From positions 1 to 19,982 of the forward strand of contig JAEYPA010000054.1 of NCBI GenBank assembly GCA_023411225.1: a stretch of DNA of 19,982 nucleotides, given 5' to 3'. The notes under the pieces were generated by a model, which worked only from the letters and a program-made list of their open reading frames with translations, had not been told where the DNA came from and did not search any database. This DNA is from Bacillota bacterium (lineage in GTDB: Bacteria; Bacillota; Clostridia; Lachnospirales; Lachnospiraceae). The translations under genes and the position numbers were made by a program. This document shows, piece after piece, positions 1 to 7,871 of the stretch (positions are counted from its first letter, which is position 1; each line of letters opens with the position of its first letter).

Positions 1-966
1 CGTATTACGAGATCACGTGAAACCAGCCTTTTAATTGTTCTTGTGTTACTCTGCCTTGTAGTCACGATTAAAAATCCAGCATTTATGACAGTTAGCAATA
101 TTATGGAAATTCTTAAAAACAATGCTGTTACAATGATTCTAGCTCTTGGAATGCTTTGTGTACTATTGATTGGTGGAATTGATATCTCTATTGCATCTAC
201 ATTAGCCTTTTCAGGTATGACAGTGGGCTTGATGTTTAAGTTTGGCCATCTGACAAGTACATTACTAGGATTTATAATTGCCCTTGGAATTGGTGCAGTA
301 TGTGGATTGATTATTGGAGTGGTCATTGGATACGGGAAAGTTACTCCAATTATTGCTACTATGGGATTCATGTACATATTTAGAGGGCTTGCCTATATCA
401 TTGGTAACAGTCAATGGGCTGGTGCAGATGCCTTGGGTGATTTTAAGAAATTCGCATTGGAAGATGTATTTGGAGTAAATAAAGTAATTATGATTGTAAT
501 TGTCTGCTATATCGCTTTCTTTATCGTACTTAAGTGGACCAAGTTTGGTCGAAATATATATGCGGTAGGAAGTAATGAAGAAGCAGCTCAGATATCAGGA
601 ATTAATGTAGCTAGAGTAAAGGTTTATGTTTATATCATTATGGGTATTTTAGCAGGTCTTGCTGGAGCATTGGCAACTACAGTGTATGCTTCGGCTCAAC
701 CAAACATGCAGACAGGGAAAGAGATGGATGTCATTGCAGCATGTGTAATTGGTGGTGTAAGCATGAGTGGTGGTAAAGGAACTGTTGTAGGTACATTACT
801 TGGATCCTTGGTTTTAGCAGTTATATCCAAAGCGCTTCCTTTAGTAGGAATAGATGCCATTGCACAAAACACAATCAAAGGTGTATTAATCGTTGCAGTT
901 ATTATTCTTAATGTAATTACTCAACGGGCAATGAATAGAAGTAATCTGGAAAGAAGGGAGATGTAG
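1..966 (+). CDS. rhaP: Rhamnose-type ABC transporter permease (5' end outside window)
   Basis: This is a membrane permease of the sugar ABC importer class with BPD_transp_2-type domains (the ribose/rhamnose/AI-2 group). The reading frame is open from base 1 and already codes for typical N-terminal sequence (RSRETSLLIVLVLLCLVV). The GTG at 43 is therefore internal, and the true start lies a few codons before the window. 321 residues are visible, close to the family's usual ~330. There are many hydrophobic segments, a GGIDIS motif in an early helix, and the family's C-terminal cytoplasmic signature GGVSMSGGKGTVVGT near bases 751-795. It ends two bases before the second permease, so the two are co-translated and probably form a heterodimeric channel. 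The rhamnose assignment rests on the mutarotase gene downstream. The ATPase gene expected upstream is not in the window. Confidence 0.88.
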   Translation, partial: RITRSRETSLLIVLVLLCLVVTIKNPAFMTVSNIMEILKNNAVTMILALGMLCVLLIGGIDISIASTLAFSGMTVGLMFKFGHLTSTLLGFIIALGIGAVCGLIIGVVIGYGKVTPIIATMGFMYIFRGLAYIIGNSQWAGADALGDFKKFALEDVFGVNKVIMIVIVCYIAFFIVLKWTKFGRNIYAVGSNEEAAQISGINVARVKVYVYIIMGILAGLAGALATTVYASAQPNMQTGKEMDVIAACVIGGVSMSGGKGTVVGTLLGSLVLAVISKALPLVGIDAIAQNTIKGVLIVAVIILNVITQRAMNRSNLERREM

Positions 967-968
967 TC

Positions 969-1973
969 ATGGCAGGAAAATCAGGCAGAACAATTAATGC
1001 CATACAAAAGGATGTATGGAAGCAGAGGATTTTCAGCTGGGAAGGTATTTTACTAGTTATTTTCCTTGTTGTAATTACGCTATGTAGATACTTATCTCCA
1101 AACTATACTTTTACTAATGTACTTCGTGAGATGCCAAAATACTTATGCGAGATATTTCTGTTCTTCCCGATGGCATATATTCTTCTCCTTGGAGAGATAG
1201 ATATTTCGGTTGGATCTATTGTTTGTTTGTCAGCTACCACGGGATGTCTGGCAGCAAATCAAGGTCTTCCCTTTGTTGTAGTAATTCTAGTAGTACTTAT
1301 TACCGGTGGTATATGTGGGACTATTAATGGCTTAATTCTTACAAAATTTCCAGAACTCCCATCTATGATTATAACATTAGGTACCCAGATTATCTTTAGA
1401 GGAATCGCTGAAATTGTACTTGGTAGTGGTGGTTCAATCTCTTTAAAGAATTCAGAAGGATTTAGAGCAATTGCAGGAAAGATTGGACCTTTCCCATATG
1501 TATTCTTTTTAGCCGTAATTGCAGCAATCGTGTTTACGCTAGTTGCTGTTAAGATGCGCTATGGTAGAAGTCTATATGCTATTGGTAGTAATAGAAAGAC
1601 AGCTTTCTACTCTGGAATTAAGAACAATAGAGTCATTTTGACAGCATATATCCTAATGGGAGTATTCTCAGGAATTGCGGCTTTATTCCTTACTTCTGCA
1701 ACCTATGCAGCCAATACGACAACAGGTAAAGGTTTTGAGATGGATGCTATTGCAATGGCAGTATTTGGAGGTATTGCTACTACTGGTGGTAAGGGCAAGA
1801 TGATAGGTGGGATTATCTCTGCATTCATTATTGTTTGCTTACGGATTGGCTTAGGACAAATTAATATGAACTCACAGTTAATACTTGTAATTATCGGTAT
1901 CTTGCTTATTTGTGCAGTTTTATTGCCAAATCTTGTATCAAAACTTCGTATAAGTAAAAAGCAACCCAATTAA
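969..1973 (+). CDS. rhaQ: Rhamnose-type ABC transporter permease, second subunit
   Basis: A 334-residue integral membrane permease, paralogous to the gene just upstream. It starts at ATG 969, two bases after the rhaP stop, with a purine-rich ribosome site (AAGGGAG, ending at 960) at good spacing. A charged N-terminus of about 20 residues is followed by multiple transmembrane helices. The early-helix motif LLGEIDISVG and the C-terminal loop motif GGIATTGGKGKMIGG match the equivalent positions in rhaP, as expected for the two halves of a CUT2-type importer. Together with rhaP and an ATPase (not in window) it would move the sugar delivered by the lipoprotein receptor across the membrane. Assignment to rhamnose rather than another sugar or autoinducer-2 is by gene context. 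Confidence 0.88.
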   Translation: MAGKSGRTINAIQKDVWKQRIFSWEGILLVIFLVVITLCRYLSPNYTFTNVLREMPKYLCEIFLFFPMAYILLLGEIDISVGSIVCLSATTGCLAANQGLPFVVVILVVLITGGICGTINGLILTKFPELPSMIITLGTQIIFRGIAEIVLGSGGSISLKNSEGFRAIAGKIGPFPYVFFLAVIAAIVFTLVAVKMRYGRSLYAIGSNRKTAFYSGIKNNRVILTAYILMGVFSGIAALFLTSATYAANTTTGKGFEMDAIAMAVFGGIATTGGKGKMIGGIISAFIIVCLRIGLGQINMNSQLILVIIGILLICAVLLPNLVSKLRISKKQPN

Positions 1974-2065
1974 GTGTTGATATCATACGGGGCATTCCAT
2001 TAAGATAGCTCTGTTAGGTATAAATTAATTATTATTTTAAGTGTTTCTAATAAGGAGGATGAACA

Positions 2066-3196
2066 ATGAAGAAAAAGTTTTTGAGTGTAGTACTTTGTGT
2101 AGCAATGGTATCATCATTACTTGTAGGATGTGGTTCAAAAAACAATGATCCAGCTCCAGCAACTGATAATGCAAAAAAAGAATCTGAAGCTCCAAAAGAT
2201 ACTTCAACTCCAAAAGAATCTACCAATCCATCAGATAATACTGATGATGCTGGAAAAACTTATGCATTGATTACAAAAGCAGCAGGTAACCCTTACAACG
2301 AGAAATTAGCAGAAGGTTTTAAAGAAGTTGTTGATTCAATTGGTGGGAAATGTATTATCCAGCATCCAGAAGCAGCTACTGCTGATGCACAGATTACCAT
2401 TATCCAATCATTAATATCTCAGGGTGTTGATTCTATCTGTATAGCAGCAAATGATGAAAACGCTCTTCAGGCTTCGTTAGAAGAAGCAAAAGCTGCTGGT
2501 ATCAAAGTATCTTGTCTTGACTCTAAGACTAATGCAGCTAGTCGTATGACATTTGCAAATCAAGCTGGTGTTACTCAGATTGGTCAAGCTCTTATGGATG
2601 CTGTATATGATATATCTGGTGGTTCAGGACAATGGGCTATTCTATCTGCAACCTCACAGGCAACTAATCAGAACGCATGGATTGAATCTATGAAATCCAT
2701 TATGGAAAAGGATTCTAAATATGCAAATCTCGAACTTGTAGAAGTTGCTTATGGTGATGACGAACCAGAAAAATCTACAACTGTTACACAGTCCTTATTA
2801 ACAAACTATCCTGATTTAAAAGTTATCTGTGCTCCTACTACTGTAGGTATTGCAGCAGCAGCTAAAGTACTTCAGGATCAGAAGTCAGCTTGTAAATTAA
2901 CTGGCCTTGGTTTACCTTCTGAAATGGCTGAGTACATTGGTGATGACGCTGATCATTCTTGCCCATATATGTTCTTATGGAATCCAATCGACGTAGGTCG
3001 TCTTGGTGCTCATATCTCTGTTGCATTGGTTTCTGGAAAAATAACTGGTGCTAAAGATGAAACATTTGAAGCTGGAAAAATGGAAAATAGTCCATATACT
3101 ATCACAGATGCTGGTGATGGTGGTACAGAAGTTATCCTTGGTGCACCATTCAAATTTGATCCAAGTAACATCGCTGATTGGAAGGACGTATACTAA
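2066..3196 (+). CDS. rhaS: Rhamnose-type ABC transporter substrate-binding lipoprotein
   Basis: A 376-residue extracellular sugar receptor. ATG 2066 is preceded by a strong AAGGAGG (2052-2058). Residues 1-21 are a lipoprotein signal and the lipobox LLVGC puts the lipid-attached cysteine at residue 22. A Pro/Ser/Thr/Asp-rich tether (about 29-64) leads into a type-1 periplasmic-binding fold beginning KTYALITKAAGNPYNEK. The stretch GQWAILSATSQATNQNAWIE is typical of the RhaS receptors (and related LsrB autoinducer-2 receptors). It lies 92 bases after rhaQ and 3 bases before the mutarotase gene. The linked mutarotase favours L-rhamnose as ligand, but autoinducer-2 cannot be excluded from sequence alone. 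The 92-base gap contains no terminator I can see. Confidence 0.88.
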   Translation: MKKKFLSVVLCVAMVSSLLVGCGSKNNDPAPATDNAKKESEAPKDTSTPKESTNPSDNTDDAGKTYALITKAAGNPYNEKLAEGFKEVVDSIGGKCIIQHPEAATADAQITIIQSLISQGVDSICIAANDENALQASLEEAKAAGIKVSCLDSKTNAASRMTFANQAGVTQIGQALMDAVYDISGGSGQWAILSATSQATNQNAWIESMKSIMEKDSKYANLELVEVAYGDDEPEKSTTVTQSLLTNYPDLKVICAPTTVGIAAAAKVLQDQKSACKLTGLGLPSEMAEYIGDDADHSCPYMFLWNPIDVGRLGAHISVALVSGKITGAKDETFEAGKMENSPYTITDAGDGGTEVILGAPFKFDPSNIADWKDVY

Positions 3197-3199
3197 AAT

Positions 3200-3511
3200 A
3201 TGATAAAAGGCTTTAAGATGAAATTGTTTGAAGGTCAGGAGGAAGAGTATGAGAGACGTCATAATCTTCTGTGGCCTGAGATGATAGATATGATCCATGA
3301 ACATGGCGGAAAGAACTATACTATCTTTTTAGATAAGGACACGCTTATCTTGTTTGGATATATTGAAATTGAGGATGAAGAACTATGGGCCAAAGGTGCA
3401 GACACCGCGATTAATAGAAAGTGGTGGGATTTTATGGCAGATATTATGGAGACTAACGAAGATAATAGTCCGGTTTCCGTTGATCTAAAAACTGTTTTTC
3501 ACTTAGAGTAG
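3200..3511 (+). CDS. rhaM: L-rhamnose mutarotase
   Basis: A 103-residue enzyme that interconverts the alpha and beta anomers of L-rhamnose, supplying the form used by rhamnose isomerase. Its length matches the family (about 104). The diagnostic features are present: YERRHNLLWPEM with the catalytic His21, GGKNYTIFLDK around residues 36-46, the RKWWDFM pair Trp75/Trp76, and the C-terminal signature NEDNSPVSVDL followed by VFHLE. ATG 3200 begins three bases after the rhaS stop. The only ribosome-site-like sequence is GAAGGA at 3181-3186, rather far away, so translation is probably coupled to rhaS. It is the last gene before a strong terminator and the best evidence for the sugar specificity of the operon. 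Confidence 0.95.
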   Translation: MIKGFKMKLFEGQEEEYERRHNLLWPEMIDMIHEHGGKNYTIFLDKDTLILFGYIEIEDEELWAKGADTAINRKWWDFMADIMETNEDNSPVSVDLKTVFHLE

Positions 3512-3518
3512 TTTGCTA

Positions 3519-3557
3519 AGAATTGCACTGTTGTTGTTTACAGTGCAATTCTTTTTT
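3519..3557 (+). terminator. Intrinsic terminator of the rhamnose operon
   Basis: A perfect 12-bp inverted repeat: AGAATTGCACTG at 3519-3530 pairs with CAGTGCAATTCT at 3541-3552, with a 10-base loop and a T-run at 3552-3557. It starts eight bases after the rhaM stop. The following chemoreceptor gene starts only 20 bases past the T-run. Confidence 0.9.
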
Positions 3558-3576
3558 ATATGCTAGGGGGTAACCA

Positions 3577-5340
3577 ATGGGCAAAAAAGAAAAAGTAATT
3601 AAGGAAAAGAAAGAACGACAACGTAGAGGATTAAGGATAAAAAGAATTTCTAAAAAAATAATTCTTATCTTTGGATTTGCTGTAATTCTTATGGGAATTA
3701 GCATGGTCGTCTTTGCTTTAAGGGCGAAGAGTTATAATAAGGATTATGCAGAAGTCCTTGACAACTTAAAAAAGATTAATTTTATTAATGATCAAGCACA
3801 AAATCAGCCACATCGCCTGTTATCTGCCTGCTCAAAGGCTGAGAACATTAAAGAGTCTAAAGAGCAAGATATTGTGCTGAAAATGACAACTTACTTGGAT
3901 GAAATTAAAGATAGCATTGGTAGTAATAAAACATATGCAGAAAATTATGGGATCACTATGGCAATACGTCCCGTATTGGAGAATTATACTAAGAGTGTAC
4001 AGAAGATAATTGATGCTGGAGATGGTACAAGTTTTCCCAAACTTGTAGGTGGTATATATGATTTGATCTATGCTACCTATGATTATAATAAAACATTATC
4101 GGATTATTCTTTGAAGTTAATGACGCTTGAGATGGAACGAAGTGCAGATATTCAAGAGAAGGTTGCCAATAGTTTTGATTCAACAATTATTGGTTGTACT
4201 TCTATGTTTGCAACTGCTTTAATCATCAGTATTGTTTTATGTGTATTATTAACAAAAAGCATTACAAAACCAGTGAGGAAACTCAAAAAGGAAATTATGC
4301 TTGTAGCAAAAGGCGACTTGTCTAGAGATAAACTGCAAATTAAATCAAGAGATGAGATTAGGGCAGTGACAGATGCTTTTAATTCCATGAGTAGTAATTT
4401 TAAAGAAATTATTCATAATTTAAATGATGTGATAAATGAACTGGGCACTTCTTCACAGATTGTACTTAAAAGTATAAGAGAAAATGAAGAAGGTGCGGAG
4501 AGCGTTGCAAATTCATTGGATGAGATGTCCAGTCTAATGAGCAGTCAAAGACAGGAGTCAGAACAGACGGTGAGCCATGTAAGAGAGATGAATATAGTTG
4601 CTGAAAAGATATCAGCTGCCATCAATCAGATAAATTATAACGCAACTACATCTATGGAAAAGGCTTCTAACGGAACAGAAAAGATTGAAGACTATAATTC
4701 ACAACTAAAACAGGTTAATTTTGTGATGGAGCAAGTAGCAGATGTAGCGGCGAGGCTGGAATCCAATACATCTGAAATGAATACTATCCTACGTTCCATT
4801 ACAGATATCTCTACCCAAACCCAAATGCTGTCTTTAAATGCTTCCATTGAAGCGGCTAGAGCAGGTGAAGCAGGCAGAGGATTTGCTGTTGTTGCCTCAG
4901 AAATAGGTAATTTGGCAAACCTTACCCAAGAGGCAAGTAGTAAGATTACTAATATCATTCAGACGGTTCAAAAGGATGTCGATGATATGTCTCATAGCAT
5001 GGAGAATGGTTTAGAACAGTTGAAGATAAATACAGAAATGGCAGAAGACACTAAGCAGACTTTTATACAAATTACTGATGGAATAAGTGAGGTCAGTGCA
5101 AATATACAAGAGATTACCAGTGAAATGCAGATGCTTACTAATATGGTAGATAATGTTGTAACTAATATGCAGGAAATCGATAGAACGATAGAGAAAAATA
5201 AAGATTTTACTATAGATATAGCCACTACAGTTGCTGAGCAAAATGCAAATCTTGATGAAATCGGAATTAGCTCCGCTAGTCTTGCTAAGCAGACAGAAAA
5301 TCTTAATCAGATGATAGCACATTTTAAATTGAGTGAGTAA
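3577..5340 (+). CDS. Methyl-accepting chemotaxis protein, membrane bound
   Basis: A 587-residue chemoreceptor that would control the CheA kinase and hence flagellar rotation. ATG 3577 follows AGGGGG (3565-3570) at six bases. Layout: a basic cytoplasmic N-terminus; membrane helix 1 (about residues 26-48); an extracellular domain of about 150 residues that looks like an all-helical four-helix-bundle sensor; membrane helix 2 (about 204-224); HAMP (about 225-275); then the long coiled-coil signalling domain. The kinase-contact hairpin tip is well conserved: SLNASIEAARAGEAGRGFAV begins at residue 419. No CheR-docking pentapeptide is seen at the C-terminus (ends HFKLSE). Its position right behind the sugar importer suggests, but does not prove, that it senses the same sugar, directly or through the RhaS receptor. 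Confidence 0.93.
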   Translation: MGKKEKVIKEKKERQRRGLRIKRISKKIILIFGFAVILMGISMVVFALRAKSYNKDYAEVLDNLKKINFINDQAQNQPHRLLSACSKAENIKESKEQDIVLKMTTYLDEIKDSIGSNKTYAENYGITMAIRPVLENYTKSVQKIIDAGDGTSFPKLVGGIYDLIYATYDYNKTLSDYSLKLMTLEMERSADIQEKVANSFDSTIIGCTSMFATALIISIVLCVLLTKSITKPVRKLKKEIMLVAKGDLSRDKLQIKSRDEIRAVTDAFNSMSSNFKEIIHNLNDVINELGTSSQIVLKSIRENEEGAESVANSLDEMSSLMSSQRQESEQTVSHVREMNIVAEKISAAINQINYNATTSMEKASNGTEKIEDYNSQLKQVNFVMEQVADVAARLESNTSEMNTILRSITDISTQTQMLSLNASIEAARAGEAGRGFAVVASEIGNLANLTQEASSKITNIIQTVQKDVDDMSHSMENGLEQLKINTEMAEDTKQTFIQITDGISEVSANIQEITSEMQMLTNMVDNVVTNMQEIDRTIEKNKDFTIDIATTVAEQNANLDEIGISSASLAKQTENLNQMIAHFKLSE

Positions 5341-5357
5341 CAATAGTAGGAGAAGAT

Positions 5358-5386
5358 GCTCCTCCTGAATAGGAGGGGCGCTTTTT
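5358..5386 (+). terminator. Intrinsic terminator after the chemoreceptor
   Basis: GCTCCTCCT (5358-5366) pairs with AGGAGGGGC (5371-5379), nine pairs with one G-U, loop GAAT, then GC and a T-run at 5382-5386. It starts 18 bases after the chemoreceptor stop. Its tip closely resembles that of the terminator at 7706-7736. Confidence 0.85.
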
Positions 5387-5408
5387 GTATGCGGAAAGAT
5401 AAAAAATG

Positions 5409-5417
5409 TGGTATAAT
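5409..5417 (+). promoter_or_regulatory. Extended -10 promoter for the LRR/FN3 protein gene
   Basis: TGG-TATAAT: a perfect -10 hexamer at 5412-5417 directly preceded by a TGn extension. No good -35 is visible 16-18 bases upstream, which is acceptable for extended -10 promoters. Transcription would start near 5424, leaving a leader of about 100 bases before the gene at 5522. Confidence 0.5.
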
Positions 5418-5521
5418 AATGTAGTATACATAGAGAGTAGAGAATATAGTGTCTAAAAATAGATTATTACAATGCAAATGCAGACTACCCAGATTACAGA
5501 AAACATATGATAAGGAGAGAC

Positions 5522-7675
5522 ATGAAAATGAAGAAGCGAATATTATGTATCATGTTAAGTATGGTAATGATACTAACGATAATTCCTGCTATGGGCTTGG
5601 ATACTTATGCGAATACGACTCAAAATATGGAAGAACTTGTTTTAGATAGTGGGACCTGTGGAAATGATATTGAGCGGGTACTTTATGCGGATAAACGATT
5701 GGTTCTTTCTGGTTCTGGTCCAATGTACAATTACAATTATAGTGTATCTCCATTCCAATATGGAACATATTCTGAGATTATCATTGGTGAAGGAATCACT
5801 ACGATTGGTGCGTACATATTTAGCCATACCATAGTTTCAAGCATAGAACTGCCATCAACAATTACTTTAATAGAAATTGGAGCATTTAGAAGTTCTACAT
5901 TGTCAGAAGTTCAATTAAATGAAGGTTTAAAGTATATTCATCCCAGCGCATTTTACGGTAATAATTTAACCAAGATAGATTTACCTGCTTCACTAAAGAG
6001 TATTAATAGTTGTTTTGGAGGAAATAAAAATTTAAAAACTGTCATTACACATAATATAATAGATTTTTATAATACGCCATTCTATGGGACATCTGATGTT
6101 ACTATTTATTATCTCAAGAAAGATGCAGCTGAGTGGCAGGCTACCATAGACTATTATAATAATGAATATCATGGTCTATTAAAATGGCAGGAATATTGTA
6201 CTATAGATTCCAATGGAGATGTTGTTACTGAACATGCTGTAGTAGAGGATGCTTATAAGGCTCCAACCTGTACCAAAATCGGACATGAAAATGGTACAAG
6301 TTGTTCGGTATGTAAGGTTATATTATCTGGTAATACGCCAATTAAAGAAACAGGCCACGAATGGGAAGTAATATCAGATATTCCAGCTAGCTATAAAGCA
6401 GTGGGAATAACGACATTCAAATGTCAACACTGTGATGCACAAAGAAAAGAAGAAAAGAGAATGACTCTAGCTACTCCTGTGATTACGAAAATGACCAATG
6501 TTCCAGGAGGCGTAAAGCTAACATGGAATAAAGTTGAAGGTGCAGAGAAATATGTTATTTGGACAGGTAATTCAACCTCAGGATATGGTCGATTTGTAAA
6601 TACCAATTCTGGGATAGCCGAAATAGAGAGTGGTAGAACGCGTACTGTGTACGTTGAAGCTGTCAATAACTTTGCGGTGAATGGAGGGACCAAATCTGTA
6701 AAAACATTGGTTACTCATACGGCATATACCGGGTTATATGAAGATGAATTCGGACAGATCCTTTATTATAAAAACGATAATATTATGAATTACACAGGGA
6801 TATTACCCTACAATGGTAAATGGTATTACTTTACCAATTGCTGTAATGGCACAGAAGTGTTAAAAACACCTCAGTTAAAAACAATAGCTAATATCACATC
6901 TGGTATAAAGCTTACATGGGGAAAAGTATCTGGAGCAGATAAGTATAGGATATATCGAAGAAAAGCGGATGGCAATTGGACACCAATTGGATATTCCACT
7001 ACAAATAGTTTCTATGATAAAACAGCAATTTCCGGAACAACTTATTATTATACAGTAGCTTGTTACAATCCATATAGATCCTATATTTGTAGCAAATATA
7101 ATGAAAAAGGGCTAAAAATTCAGTACTTAAAGAGCGTTACACCTTCACTTAGCAATGTGTCTAATGGAACAAAATTAGTCTGGTCAAAGGTTCCAGGAGC
7201 AACAGGATACTATGTGTATAAAAAGAATGGAAGTGGAACCTACAAAAAAATAAAAACAATAAAAGGAAATTCGACGATATTTTATACCGACAAGAACATT
7301 GTTAATGGAACTATCTATACTTATGCGGTTGTAGCTTATAATGGAAATACATCCAGCAACTACATAGGAAAAAGTATATGTCGGTTGAACCAAGTTTCCA
7401 GCATTAGTGTTAATAGCCCATCATCAAAAAAGATGACTGTGAAATGGAGTAAGAACAACAAATCAACCGGATATCAGGTTCAGTACGCAACAAATAGTAA
7501 GTTCTCTAAGAATAGGAAGACAATAAATGTTTCTTCGTACAAGACAACTAAAAAGACCATTAAGAATCTCAAATCAAAGCAAAAATACTACGTAAGAATC
7601 CGTACTTACAAGACGGTAAAAGGAACCAAGTATTATTCCGGATGGTCTGTAGTTAAGTATGTAAAAACAAAATAA
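5522..7675 (+). CDS. Secreted surface protein: LRR, Cys-motif linker and FN3-like repeats
   Basis: A secreted protein of about 717 residues. I chose ATG 5522 because AAGGAG (5512-5517) lies just before it; the frame is open back to ATG 5507, but that start would lie upstream of the ribosome site, and ATG 5528 is also possible. A signal peptide (KKR then a hydrophobic stretch) probably ends at TYA-NT. Next come BspA-like (LRR_5) leucine-rich repeats at about residues 83-177, for example IIIGEGITTIG. A Cys/His-rich linker with paired cysteines (CSVC near 260, GHEW near 278, CQHC near 301) follows, then at least three fibronectin-III-like units (about 318-400, 449-522, 540-608; each with KLTW or KLVW plus a YY pair) and a more basic fourth (625-717). 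A segment NGKWYYFTN near 435 resembles wall-binding repeats. No LPxTG sorting signal is present. It is a probable adhesin or surface-associated protein; the ligand is unknown. Confidence 0.8.
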   Translation: MKMKKRILCIMLSMVMILTIIPAMGLDTYANTTQNMEELVLDSGTCGNDIERVLYADKRLVLSGSGPMYNYNYSVSPFQYGTYSEIIIGEGITTIGAYIFSHTIVSSIELPSTITLIEIGAFRSSTLSEVQLNEGLKYIHPSAFYGNNLTKIDLPASLKSINSCFGGNKNLKTVITHNIIDFYNTPFYGTSDVTIYYLKKDAAEWQATIDYYNNEYHGLLKWQEYCTIDSNGDVVTEHAVVEDAYKAPTCTKIGHENGTSCSVCKVILSGNTPIKETGHEWEVISDIPASYKAVGITTFKCQHCDAQRKEEKRMTLATPVITKMTNVPGGVKLTWNKVEGAEKYVIWTGNSTSGYGRFVNTNSGIAEIESGRTRTVYVEAVNNFAVNGGTKSVKTLVTHTAYTGLYEDEFGQILYYKNDNIMNYTGILPYNGKWYYFTNCCNGTEVLKTPQLKTIANITSGIKLTWGKVSGADKYRIYRRKADGNWTPIGYSTTNSFYDKTAISGTTYYYTVACYNPYRSYICSKYNEKGLKIQYLKSVTPSLSNVSNGTKLVWSKVPGATGYYVYKKNGSGTYKKIKTIKGNSTIFYTDKNIVNGTIYTYAVVAYNGNTSSNYIGKSICRLNQVSSISVNSPSSKKMTVKWSKNNKSTGYQVQYATNSKFSKNRKTINVSSYKTTKKTIKNLKSKQKYYVRIRTYKTVKGTKYYSGWSVVKYVKTK

Positions 7676-7705
7676 GATATTCACGTTTCGCGTCAATATT
7701 ATCAT

Positions 7706-7736
7706 AAACACCCCTCCTGCATAGGAGGGGTGTTTT
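7706..7736 (+). terminator. Intrinsic terminator after the LRR/FN3 protein gene
   Basis: A perfect 13-bp inverted repeat at 7706-7718 and 7723-7735 (core ACACCCCTCCT / AGGAGGGGTGT), loop GCAT, followed by a short T-run. Because the A-run on the 5' side mirrors the T-run, it could work in both directions. Confidence 0.82.
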
Positions 7737-7791
7737 GAAAAATGGTGCTCTTTTCTATATAAATATTGTATTTAAGATGTAAAAGATAGTA

Positions 7792-7797
7792 TATAAT
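7792..7797 (+). promoter_or_regulatory. Probable -10 element for the amidohydrolase gene
   Basis: TATAAT at 7792-7797 in an AT-rich stretch between the upstream terminator and the gene. The nearest -35-like hexamer (TTGTAT at 7766-7771) is 20 bases away, longer than ideal. Offered only because it is the best match in this gap. Confidence 0.38.
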
Positions 7798-7871
7798 AGT
7801 AAATATAACACATAGACATCAAACGATTTGAATGTAGGAAAGGATTGTATTATAAGAATGGGAGGTTGAAT

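Noticed and set aside
5449..5649. Short + strand frame overlapping the start of the LRR/FN3 gene
   Set aside because: It is out of frame with the real gene, has no ribosome site and overlaps the signal peptide region; it is a shadow frame.
7845..7871. TTG start giving a nine-residue longer amidohydrolase
   Set aside because: The only nearby purine run is too close (about one base), while GGGAGG is ideally placed for GTG 7872.
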